From assembly GCA_030838885.1 (NCBI GenBank), contig JAUZEU010000407.1, positions 1 to 25,375 on the forward strand: 25,375 nt of DNA. The letters run 5' to 3'. Below the pieces are notes generated by a model. It was not told the origin of the DNA, searched no databases, and worked only from the letters and a program-made list of their open reading frames with translations. Below, piece by piece: positions 8,443-15,579 of this stretch. A program made the position numbers and the translations under genes. Position 1 is the stretch's first letter; each line of letters begins with the position of its first letter. The stretch is from Bryobacterales bacterium (GTDB taxonomy: Bacteria; Acidobacteriota; Terriglobia; Bryobacterales; Bryobacteraceae).

Positions 8443-9549
8443 GTGCCAGGCGCGCGAGCGGTCCGAAAAGCAGTTTTTTACCTGATGCCCTCCACGGGGG
8501 ATATGAGTGACCGGCTGGCGGAAATTTTGACGGAACACCAGGTGGCCTTTGAGCCCCGTGGCGAGGGCGAACGTCGGAATGGTGTGATCGCTATTCTGGG
8601 ACCGCAGGATCATGCCAGGGTTGCTGCACTGCTGCGCCACCTGCTGTCCGAGCCCGAGCGCCGCGCAGTCAGCGTTTTCTCAGGGGACGGCACTGAATTT
8701 CCGCGTCCCCGGTTGCTGGACGAGTGGTGGCGCGTACACGAAACTGCGTGGTTCACTAAAGCCCTTGCCGAAAACCGCTTCGTCACGTGGTTCCAACCGA
8801 TCATAGACACCGCGCACCACCGCGTTGCAGGCCACGAGTGCCTGATCCGCCTGCCCCACGGACGGGCGTACAGCGGAGCGGAAATTCTTGATGCCGCGTG
8901 GGTCCGCGACGAGTTGCATACGTTCGACGCTTACGCCCGCAATCTGGCGATTCGTTCTGCCGCACAGCAATCTGTTGACGGCATGTACTTCGTCAACTTC
9001 ATGCCATCGTCCATTTACAACCCGGAACTTTGCCTGAAAACGACGCTGCAGACCCTGCAGGAGTCCGGTCTGCAGCCGCGCAACATTGTTTTTGAGGTGG
9101 TGGAATCGGAACTCGTGCAGGACCGCCCTCATCTGCACAGGATCTGCGATTTCTACCGCATCCATGGCTTCGGACTGGCGCTGGACGACCTCGGCACGGC
9201 GCCCGACTCCACGCAACTGGTTCGCGATATGCAGCCGGACTTCATCAAGCTGCATAGAACCCTGATTCGGAGTGTGGAAAAGCCTTTGTATGCCGCTACC
9301 ATACGCAAACTGGTGGAAATTTCAGACCGGCGGGGCATATGCGTGGTTGCAAAAGGCGTGGAACGTACGCACGAGATGGAGGACCTCTGGCTGCTGGGCG
9401 TGCTCTATATGCAGGGCTATCTGTTCGGCCGTCCGGGTCCCGATATTTCGATGCCCCAGACCGCTCTGGTGAGACTGGCCAGGGCGCTTCATCCGATTTT
9501 GGTGACGGCGCAGGAGCGCGAGGCGATTCCCGCACTCGCGATCAATTAG
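8443..9549 (+). CDS. EAL-domain protein with altered catalytic site (degenerate c-di-GMP phosphodiesterase?)
   Basis: A 368-aa protein from a GTG at 8443; ATGs at 8485 and 8503 (the latter with GGGGGA just upstream) are credible alternatives. The N-terminal ~95 residues are unassigned. The EAL domain spans ~100-345: ECLIR (E132) in place of EAL, VNF (N185), FEVVE (E218, E221), DDLG (D248, D249) in place of DDFG, FIKL (K269) and the MQGYLFG Gln (Q324). The family AEGVE motif reads AKGVE, putting K304 where active enzymes have a Glu required for catalysis. Ligand-binding residues are otherwise mostly kept, so it may bind c-di-GMP without cleaving it. No GGDEF, PAS or membrane segment is visible. 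It is divergent from folP and convergent with tyrS, so it appears to be a single-gene unit. Confidence 0.88.
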   Translation: MPGARAVRKAVFYLMPSTGDMSDRLAEILTEHQVAFEPRGEGERRNGVIAILGPQDHARVAALLRHLLSEPERRAVSVFSGDGTEFPRPRLLDEWWRVHETAWFTKALAENRFVTWFQPIIDTAHHRVAGHECLIRLPHGRAYSGAEILDAAWVRDELHTFDAYARNLAIRSAAQQSVDGMYFVNFMPSSIYNPELCLKTTLQTLQESGLQPRNIVFEVVESELVQDRPHLHRICDFYRIHGFGLALDDLGTAPDSTQLVRDMQPDFIKLHRTLIRSVEKPLYAATIRKLVEISDRRGICVVAKGVERTHEMEDLWLLGVLYMQGYLFGRPGPDISMPQTALVRLARALHPILVTAQEREAIPALAIN

Positions 9550-9555
9550 TATCGA

Positions 9556-9594
9556 CACCCATTTCGATCACCCAATTTGATCACCCATTTCGAT
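9556..9594. repeat. Three 13-bp direct repeats between convergent genes
   Basis: CACCCATTTCGAT, CACCCAATTTGAT and CACCCATTTCGAT lie head to tail in the 44-nt gap between the stops of the EAL gene and tyrS. No function is assigned; slippage or a small binding-site array would explain it. Confidence 0.6.
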
Positions 9595-10817
9595 CACGCC
9601 AGGGTCACGCGGCGCCAGTTCTTGCCGACCTGAATCAGCAATTCGCTCAGTTCGGCTATGGAGTAGATCAACTCCGACGCGCGATGCCCGTTGATCTCGA
9701 CAGCCCCGGCCTTGCGCTTCCGACCGGCATCTGTGACTGAGTCCGCGAGGCCCACACGCGCCAGAAGTTTATCGAGCTGGACCCCGTGCTCCGTCAGGAC
9801 ACCATCGGGGAGGGGAACCACTTTGATATCCGGAGGCGTTTCTTTTTGCCGCACCACGCGATTGAACTGGTCCGCCGCGTGCGCCGCTTCGGCGGGGGAA
9901 TGGAAGTCCGCCACCACCAGTTTGCCAAGTTCGATCTTGGCGTTCATCGGGTGTAATTCGCCGCGCGCAATCCGCTCCTGCAGCGCCGATATCTCACTCA
10001 TGGTGGTGTCGGTGAGCAATTCATAATACCGGAACATGAGGCTGTCACTGATCTGCATAATTTTCCGGAACATTACCTCGGGCGCTTCCGTGATGCCGAT
10101 GTAATTGCCCAGTGATTTGGACATTTTCTTCTCGCCGTCCAGGCCTTCCAACAGCGGAGTGGTCGCAACAATTTGCGGCAGGTGCCCGAAATCGCGCTGC
10201 AGTTCGCGGCCCACCAGCAGGTTGAATTTCTGGTCGGTGCCGCCCATCTCGACATCGCATTCCAGGGCTACGGAGTCGTAACCCTGGGCCAGCGGATAGA
10301 GCAGTTCGTGCATGGAAATCGCGATGCCGCCGGCATACCTTTTCGCGAAATCATCACGCTCCAGCAGCCGCGCAACCGTGTACTTCGAGCACAGGCGCAC
10401 CATGTCCTGGTAGCCCATTTTGCCGAACCATTCGCTGTTGAAGCGAACTTCGGTTTTGTCCGGATCCAGAATCTTAAATACCTGTGCTTTATAGGTTTCG
10501 GTATTTGCTTCGATTTCTTCGCGGGTCAGAGGCGGACGCGTCGCATTGCGGCCGGTGGGGTCACCAATCATGGCGGTGGAATCACCGATGAGGAAAATGA
10601 CCCGATGCCCCATATCCTGAAAGTGCTTCATTTTGCGCAGGAGAACGGTGTGGCCGAGATGAAGATCCGGCGCGGTCGGGTCAAAGCCCGCCTTCACGCG
10701 CAAGGGCTTGCCCTCTTTGGCACGCAGCAACAGGCGATCCTTCAAATCCTGTTCGCGAATCACCTCCGCAAGGCCTTTGAGGATGTAGGTTAGTTGTTCG
10801 TCGGGAGTAGCAGGCAC
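9594..10817 (-). CDS. tyrS: Tyrosyl-tRNA synthetase
   Basis: A 407-aa class I aminoacyl-tRNA synthetase that charges tRNA-Tyr in the cytoplasm. The HIGH signature is HLGH (53-56), the tyrosine-site MGGTDQKFN motif is at ~191-199 and KMSKS is at 231-235. A C-terminal S4-type RNA-binding domain (~340-407) is suggested by DKLLARVGLADSVTDAGRKRKAGAVEING. Length and motifs fit the shorter TyrZ/type II form. The GTG start at 10817 has CGGAGAT just upstream. A TACAAT box lies 8 nt before the GTG in the 22-nt gap behind the upstream gene, so tyrS probably has its own promoter besides any readthrough from the secreted-protein operon. Confidence 0.97.
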   Translation of the reverse strand: MPATPDEQLTYILKGLAEVIREQDLKDRLLLRAKEGKPLRVKAGFDPTAPDLHLGHTVLLRKMKHFQDMGHRVIFLIGDSTAMIGDPTGRNATRPPLTREEIEANTETYKAQVFKILDPDKTEVRFNSEWFGKMGYQDMVRLCSKYTVARLLERDDFAKRYAGGIAISMHELLYPLAQGYDSVALECDVEMGGTDQKFNLLVGRELQRDFGHLPQIVATTPLLEGLDGEKKMSKSLGNYIGITEAPEVMFRKIMQISDSLMFRYYELLTDTTMSEISALQERIARGELHPMNAKIELGKLVVADFHSPAEAAHAADQFNRVVRQKETPPDIKVVPLPDGVLTEHGVQLDKLLARVGLADSVTDAGRKRKAGAVEINGHRASELIYSIAELSELLIQVGKNWRRVTLA

Positions 10818-10825
10818 AATCTCCG

Positions 10826-10831
10826 ATTGTA
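10826..10831 (-). promoter_or_regulatory. Putative -10 box (TACAAT) of tyrS
   Basis: On the minus strand GCTACAAT ends 8 nt before the tyrS GTG, implying transcription starting 1-3 nt from the start codon. No convincing -35 is seen. Confidence 0.4.
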
Positions 10832-10839
10832 GCGATGAG

Positions 10840-11652
10840 TCAGTGCGTGTACCGGTAGATCAGGTCCCGCACGCGCAGATACCATTCGGCACCGGTTTGC
10901 GGAAAGACAAACGGAGTCCAGGCCATGAGGTTGAGTTGTGGGTTGTGAAAACCCATTTGCGCGGCAAGGAGCATGTCCTCCGCGGCATTTCGCTGCAGAA
11001 CATCCCGCAGGCGCAGGATCGCCACCGGGCTCTCGGGCGGCAGGCCGTTCACATAACGCAGTAACTGCCGCTGTGCGGTGTCGCTGGAGCGCGCTTCGAT
11101 TGCGGCCAGATCCTGCCGGCGCGCCAGACCCGCGGAATCGGGCACTGTTGGCGCGATCACGCGCACTTCCATCGGAGCCACCATCCAGTAACCCACTTTC
11201 AGGAGGGTTTCTACGCGAACCCGGCGCGGGGGCACGTCCGGCGGCACCCAGATGTCCAGCAAATAGCAACGGGTATTCTGACCGGGCAGGCGATAAAGGG
11301 ATTCGGGTATCGCGCCGAAGGAAGGAGACTGCTGTTCGGTGAGCCACTCCGGGCAGAAATCCACGCCGCAGGGAACGAAATGCTCGCGATAGATTTTGAT
11401 CTGCAGGGTATCCGGCGGACTCTGGGCTGTATACAGAAAATAGTTCGTTCCGGCGGGCGCTGTCACCACCACCTGCACGGTAAGATGCCCGTTGCGGGGC
11501 ACGGCTGGAGACAGCACCTCGCGCGGGCGAATCTCCCTGTCCTGTGCGACTATCTCTCCGTAGGGATTGAACCGCAGAAACTCCGAATATACGTTGATCT
11601 CCTGCGCGTTCGCCGCGCAGGAGATCAACAGCAGAACAAACAGTTTTACCAC
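10840..11652 (-). CDS. Secreted protein of unknown function
   Basis: A 270-aa protein starting at a GTG (11652) directly after the TAG of the protease gene. A short signal peptide is clear (VKLFVLLLISCAANA, cleavage likely at ANA|QE). The first ~170 residues look beta-rich, with Ig-like stretches such as GHLTVQVVVTAPAGTNYFLY and PPRRVRVETLLKVGYW. They contain Cys in CGVDFC and another in RCYLLD. The last ~90 residues look helical. No family is recognised. Contiguity with the metalloprotease and the small secreted protein suggests co-expression and an extracytoplasmic role. Confidence 0.8.
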   Translation of the reverse strand: MVKLFVLLLISCAANAQEINVYSEFLRFNPYGEIVAQDREIRPREVLSPAVPRNGHLTVQVVVTAPAGTNYFLYTAQSPPDTLQIKIYREHFVPCGVDFCPEWLTEQQSPSFGAIPESLYRLPGQNTRCYLLDIWVPPDVPPRRVRVETLLKVGYWMVAPMEVRVIAPTVPDSAGLARRQDLAAIEARSSDTAQRQLLRYVNGLPPESPVAILRLRDVLQRNAAEDMLLAAQMGFHNPQLNLMAWTPFVFPQTGAEWYLRVRDLIYRYTH

Positions 11653-13773
11653 CTATTTGACGTATATCAGGCCGGGTTGCGTGGTGGTACCAGTAGCTGA
11701 ATCAGTACAGGTCAGAGCGACCGCCCCCGTCGGAGCATCGCTCGGCACTGTTACCGTCCATATCGCCTCACCCACAAACCCGTAATTCCAGTACACGTAA
11801 GCACTCGCCGTCTTTCCGCCAAACGAACACGAGTGGGTGCTCACGTAAGTCGCAGGCGGCACCACGCCCGGCTGGCCCGTCGCCAAAGCATAGTCCAGTT
11901 TTCCCAAGCCGGTTCCGTACAATAACGTGATACCGCCGCGCGCGATCGGGTTGTCTGCCCCGTTCAGTTTGTAGTCAGGAAAGTTCTGGATAATCACGTC
12001 CGTTCCCGCGGGAGTGAACGTAAAGAATGCGGGTTGTGCCGCCACGACCGGAACGCTCACCGCGTCGCTTCGGCTTCCAAAGTAGTCGACCACGACCTTC
12101 GTGGAAGTCTTTCCGGCCACCTCGAACGGAACCTGCAAGTTGAGTTGCCCCGAGTACGAGAGATACAAGGGAGCAGGCACCCCATCGAACGTAACAGTGA
12201 CCCCACCCAGAGTCGTAGCGAGATTCCCGTACGCGTCATAACCTGTAGGCACAGCGTAAGGCGCAGGACCCAAACTGCCTTTGGCCGTATCGTAGATCGA
12301 GTAAATGCCACCTGGCGACACTGCCCCATCCCCGTTGATGCCCTTGTAGCTCGCCGCGCTCACGACACTCTTCGAGGTAAATACAGGCTTTGGAGGCACC
12401 AGCACGAACGCGCCGGAAAGCGCGAAAACACTTTGCCCTTTCGTGATAATCAGGCTTGCCAGAGCAGGCGCATCCAGCACAGCGATATCCACCGTTACGC
12501 GAACGAGCGGCTGCCCCGCCAAGGGAGGAATCTTGAACGACACATTCTGATCGACCCGTACGCTTCCGGGGCGCACCGTGATTCCCTTCCCGAATGCCTG
12601 TACCGAAACCGTTCCGTCAATTCCGCCGCCAATCAGAAGCAGGTCGACAGCCTGGCCGGAACTCACCAGCACGGCAGTACTCGCTACGTTCGCACTGGTT
12701 CCATTTACATCTCCGGCACCCACGTATGGCCAGGCAAGCGCACTGGATCCGGCAGTAACGGTCAGATTCGGCGCGTTCGCAATACCGCCGGCAGTCAGCG
12801 TCACAGTTGTGGGCGAGGCGAAACCGCCGAGCATGGTTGTCTGGAAGTTCGTCGTCACTGTTGTCGCAGCAGTCAGGTACAGATTGGCGGGCTGCACAAG
12901 GCTTCCAGCTGCAAGGGGATCGGCATACACGATGTAGTTACCGGCTGCTACCTGCAGCGAGTAACTCCCGTCGGCCCCGGTAAGCGCACTGACCGCTGTG
13001 CCTGCGGTCTGATCCATCAGGGTTACCAATGCCGCCTGGACAGGACTGCCGTCCGCTGCCACAACCTTTCCGTTGAATGTCCCCAGGTTGCTGCCGGCTC
13101 CAGCATACACGGAGGCTGCGAACCCGGTCTCGTCAGCCGTCAGGTAGCGGGCGTTGAATGACGCGGCCTGGAACATCACCGCGCCCAGCAGACCGCTGTG
13201 GCTCATGCCGAGAGAATGCCCCAGTTCATGAGTCATCACGGCCTGCAGGTCTCTCGAAGTGGAACCGTCGGTGGAGAATAGGTATTTGGGGTTGATGATG
13301 ATGTCGGAATCCGCGATAACCCCTTTTCCGTCGTCGGACCCCACCGTGTATGGGGCTGACTGAATAACCGTGATCGCCAGTGCGCCGCCTACGGCACTCA
13401 GGTCGGCAGGCGTGCTGCCCACCACGATCGTCATTTGGTTGTCATTTGGGTCGTTGGTCTTGTCCGTCGTCCTGAGCGGAAGGAACTTCAGGTTCGCTCC
13501 TGGGATTCCATTCCATGCCGCGAGAGCGGCCTGAATCGCCGAAACCGGATCGCTCTTTTCTGAGATGACGGTGATCAGAGACCCTGTCGCGCTGCTCTGG
13601 AAATTCGGTCCGATTTTGTCGTTTACATAAAACTGGATCCCTGCGTTGTCTTTCCGTCTCTCCGGAACCACGGAACCGTCCCCAAACGTGAAAGTGCTTC
13701 TGATGTAAGCACTGGATGCAGGCACAAACAGCGCGAAGAGAATTGTCGAAAATACGAACCCATTCCGGCGCAT
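11653..13773 (-). CDS. Secreted matrixin-like metalloprotease with Solibacter-type C-terminal domain
   Basis: A 706-aa exported protein with an N-terminal signal peptide (MRRNGFVFSTILFALFVPASSA). The zinc site is HELGHSLGMSH (H182, E183, H186, H192), the HExxHxxGxxH metzincin signature, with a following Met in GAVMF as a likely Met-turn. A carboxypeptidase-regulatory-like beta domain follows (~230-310: GKVVAADGSPVQAALVTLMD...GADGSYSLQVAAGNYIVYADP). The C-terminal ~240 residues (VVSAASYKGINGDGAVSPGGIYSIY... through ...GQLNLQVPFEVAGKTST) match the domain expanded in Solibacter (TIGR03437). The start overlaps the upstream stop as TAATG, so the two genes are probably translationally coupled. It probably degrades extracellular or surface protein; the target is unknown. 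Confidence 0.93.
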   Translation of the reverse strand: MRRNGFVFSTILFALFVPASSAYIRSTFTFGDGSVVPERRKDNAGIQFYVNDKIGPNFQSSATGSLITVISEKSDPVSAIQAALAAWNGIPGANLKFLPLRTTDKTNDPNDNQMTIVVGSTPADLSAVGGALAITVIQSAPYTVGSDDGKGVIADSDIIINPKYLFSTDGSTSRDLQAVMTHELGHSLGMSHSGLLGAVMFQAASFNARYLTADETGFAASVYAGAGSNLGTFNGKVVAADGSPVQAALVTLMDQTAGTAVSALTGADGSYSLQVAAGNYIVYADPLAAGSLVQPANLYLTAATTVTTNFQTTMLGGFASPTTVTLTAGGIANAPNLTVTAGSSALAWPYVGAGDVNGTSANVASTAVLVSSGQAVDLLLIGGGIDGTVSVQAFGKGITVRPGSVRVDQNVSFKIPPLAGQPLVRVTVDIAVLDAPALASLIITKGQSVFALSGAFVLVPPKPVFTSKSVVSAASYKGINGDGAVSPGGIYSIYDTAKGSLGPAPYAVPTGYDAYGNLATTLGGVTVTFDGVPAPLYLSYSGQLNLQVPFEVAGKTSTKVVVDYFGSRSDAVSVPVVAAQPAFFTFTPAGTDVIIQNFPDYKLNGADNPIARGGITLLYGTGLGKLDYALATGQPGVVPPATYVSTHSCSFGGKTASAYVYWNYGFVGEAIWTVTVPSDAPTGAVALTCTDSATGTTTQPGLIYVK

Positions 13774-14348
13774 TACTGCACCCGTCCCTGGCCGGCGGAG
13801 CGCAGCCGTGCCGTGATCCGTTGCCGGAGATCCACCAGGCTCACGCCGTCCAGAGTCCGAAGCGTGGAGCCGGACAGGGCGGTTTTTCCCCCCTGAACAT
13901 AGTCGCCTTCGCTGATCGCAGCCGCCGCATGCAATCGGCCTGTCGCGTCTACTTCGTACTTACCCTGCGCCCATCCGGTGGTCCTCAGATACCGGTTCGG
14001 CATCCGTGAAAGAAAAACTACAACCTGGTCGCCGGGAGCATAAGCAACTGCCCCCTGAATGACCATAACCCTGCCGTCAACCGACCCACCGGGCTCGGCG
14101 AATTCCACTGTAGAACCTGCCGCGCCTTTGTAAGCTGCGGCGGTGCTCAATTCATAATGAGTCCAAATATATTTATGCTCTGAGTCCCAGGCAGTCCAGA
14201 CCCGCGAGATGCGGCCCGACACAATTACTTCAGATGAATCGGTGAGATTTTCAAATGAAAGCCGTGGGATCAGGGTGGCACCCACCCCGCCACAAAGGAG
14301 CAGCGCCGCTGCGACAACACGCGCGGACACTTGTAATTTCCGATACAT
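13773..14348 (-). CDS. Small secreted protein of unknown function, coupled to the metalloprotease
   Basis: A 191-aa product from the ATG at 14348; a TTG at 14354 is an alternative, 6 nt after TAATAA. A signal peptide is evident (MYRKLQVSARVVAAALLLCGGVGA). The mature part begins LIPRLSFENLTDSSEVIVSGRISRVWTAW and contains PGGSVDG...VMVIQGA and FAPGD-like YAPGDQVVVFLSR segments. This resembles a family of small exported acidobacterial proteins I recall beside matrixin-type proteases, where these segments recur. Function unknown. The TAATG overlap with the protease gene suggests a partner, inhibitor or secretion helper (inference). Confidence 0.85.
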   Translation of the reverse strand: MYRKLQVSARVVAAALLLCGGVGATLIPRLSFENLTDSSEVIVSGRISRVWTAWDSEHKYIWTHYELSTAAAYKGAAGSTVEFAEPGGSVDGRVMVIQGAVAYAPGDQVVVFLSRMPNRYLRTTGWAQGKYEVDATGRLHAAAAISEGDYVQGGKTALSGSTLRTLDGVSLVDLRQRITARLRSAGQGRVQ

Positions 14349-14408
14349 ATACAACGAGAATTATTACACGAATATCGCTGTTTCGGAGCTGGACAGAGCG
14401 TGACAGCG

Positions 14409-14645
14409 CTACTTGGTTTCGTATTTCTGATCCGAAAATCCGTGTTCGTAATGCCGCATCAGGCTGCCATCCGGGAGGATCAGGTACGGCTCTTCTTTGC
14501 CCCGCGGAGATCCTGGCATACTTTGCATTTCGTAGTCGCGAGCGGTCATCGCCCAAACGCGGCTGTTGTATTCGTCGCGTGAGGCAATCAGCGGTTCGGG
14601 TGAGTCCGGCACGATCAGGCGATCGCCCTTCTTAATGGGTTCCAT
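14409..14645 (-). CDS. Small hypothetical protein
   Basis: A 78-aa frame from the ATG at 14645, with composition typical of a soluble protein (MEPIKKGDRLIVPDSPEPL...). AGGAG lies 13 nt upstream, which is too far to be a good ribosome site. There is no signal peptide, membrane segment or recognised domain. A competing + frame over 14255-14635 is Arg/Cys/His-rich and less protein-like. It could be a chance frame. Confidence 0.5.
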   Translation of the reverse strand: MEPIKKGDRLIVPDSPEPLIASRDEYNSRVWAMTARDYEMQSMPGSPRGKEEPYLILPDGSLMRHYEHGFSDQKYETK

Positions 14646-14716
14646 GTGTATGACCGAGCTCCTGCGTTGAATTATCTGTGAACAATCTTTTCATAGCAAC
14701 CGCGTCGCCGTTCCGC

Positions 14717-14722
14717 TACTGT
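14717..14722 (+). promoter_or_regulatory. Putative -10 box (TACTGT) of the caspase-like gene
   Basis: CCGCTACTGT ends exactly 6 nt before the GTG at 14729, the spacing expected for a leaderless transcript. No clear -35 is seen. Confidence 0.35.
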
Positions 14723-14728
14723 GAATTT

Positions 14729-15541
14729 GTGAAACTGCTGTTCCTGTTGGTACTGACCGTGGCGTTGCTGCCAGGCAAAACGTTCGCGCTCCTTGTGGGA
14801 ATTTCCGAATACAGCAGGCTTCCGCGCGACCTTTGGCTCCAATACCCGGACGCCGATGCCTCGACCTTTGCGCGATTCCTCGCCAGCCCGCGAGGAGGAG
14901 CCGTCCCCACGGCGCAGGTTCGGGTGCTCACGAACGCTCAGGCCACCACTAAAGCCTTGCGCGAGGCGTTTCAGAATTTTCTGGACACTCCAGGCAAAGA
15001 CGATACTGTCTACATCCTGATCGCGGGCCATGGCACAGTTGACTCACACGGCGCATACATCCTGACGTATGACAGCGACCCGAATGATCTGGCGGCCTCC
15101 GCGCTTCCCATGGCCGAACTGCGCGCGCTGGTAGAAAAAGAGCTTACGACCGCCGGGCATGTCATCTTTTTGGCGGACGTTTGCCGCGCCGCGACTATTG
15201 CCGGGCAGAAAACCACGGCCCTGGGTGGGGTTGTCGAAAAGATGGGCGAGGCGCCCGGCGAGATGCTGGGCCTGATGGCCGCGAGGCCTAAAGAGCTTTC
15301 TCTGGAGAGCCCGGAATTCGGCGGGGGACACGGAGCGTTCACCTGGTCCGTTTTAAAGGGGCTTACCGGCGCCGCGGACGCGGACGGCGACGGATTCGTC
15401 ACGGCCGGAGAACTGATCGATTACGTCAGCACCGGCGTCCCGAAAATCACCGACAACAAACAGCACCCGCGCGATTTCGGCAACATGGAGAACTCCACTC
15501 GCCTTTCGGAACTCGCAAAGCCCGGCATCAGCCTGCAGTAG
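14729..15541 (+). CDS. Exported caspase-like peptidase (C14 family) with EF-hand loop
   Basis: I chose the GTG at 14729 (270 aa) because it gives a neat signal sequence (VKLLFLLVLTVALLPG); a GTG at 14678 would add 17 residues. The caspase/metacaspase fold is indicated by the first strand FALLVGISEYSRLP, the catalytic His in IAGHGT (H101) and the catalytic Cys in FLADVCRAA (C152, the family D-x-C). A complete EF-hand loop DADGDGFVTAGE (217-228) sits near the C-terminus, as in some bacterial C14 proteins, and could bind calcium. The enzyme probably cleaves after basic residues if metacaspase-like; the target is unknown. It stands alone between the small minus-strand frame and the M28 peptidase gene, 38 nt upstream of the latter. 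Confidence 0.88.
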   Translation: MKLLFLLVLTVALLPGKTFALLVGISEYSRLPRDLWLQYPDADASTFARFLASPRGGAVPTAQVRVLTNAQATTKALREAFQNFLDTPGKDDTVYILIAGHGTVDSHGAYILTYDSDPNDLAASALPMAELRALVEKELTTAGHVIFLADVCRAATIAGQKTTALGGVVEKMGEAPGEMLGLMAARPKELSLESPEFGGGHGAFTWSVLKGLTGAADADGDGFVTAGELIDYVSTGVPKITDNKQHPRDFGNMENSTRLSELAKPGISLQ

Positions 15542-15562
15542 GTCGATGGCGCGCGTCCCCGC

Positions 15563-15568
15563 TACAAT
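15563..15568 (+). promoter_or_regulatory. Putative -10 box (TACAAT) of the M28 peptidase gene
   Basis: CCCCGCTACAAT ends 11 nt before the ATG at 15580, implying a leader of about 5 nt. No Shine-Dalgarno is present in that gap, and no clear -35. Confidence 0.45.
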
Positions 15569-15579
15569 AGCTCAAATAC

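Noticed and set aside
10790..11347. A 185-codon minus-strand frame overlapping the 270-aa secreted protein gene.
   Set aside because: It has no signal peptide and a biased Arg/Ala composition. The overlapping frame has a clear signal peptide and abuts the protease stop.
12034..13161. A 375-codon + frame opposite the metalloprotease gene.
   Set aside because: Its His/Arg/Gln-rich composition is typical of antisense frames. The minus strand carries the zinc motif and conserved domains.
14255..14635. A 126-codon + frame opposite the 78-aa small gene and the start of the 191-aa gene.
   Set aside because: It overlaps the signal peptide coding region of the minus gene and is rich in Arg, Ser and Cys with no recognisable feature.
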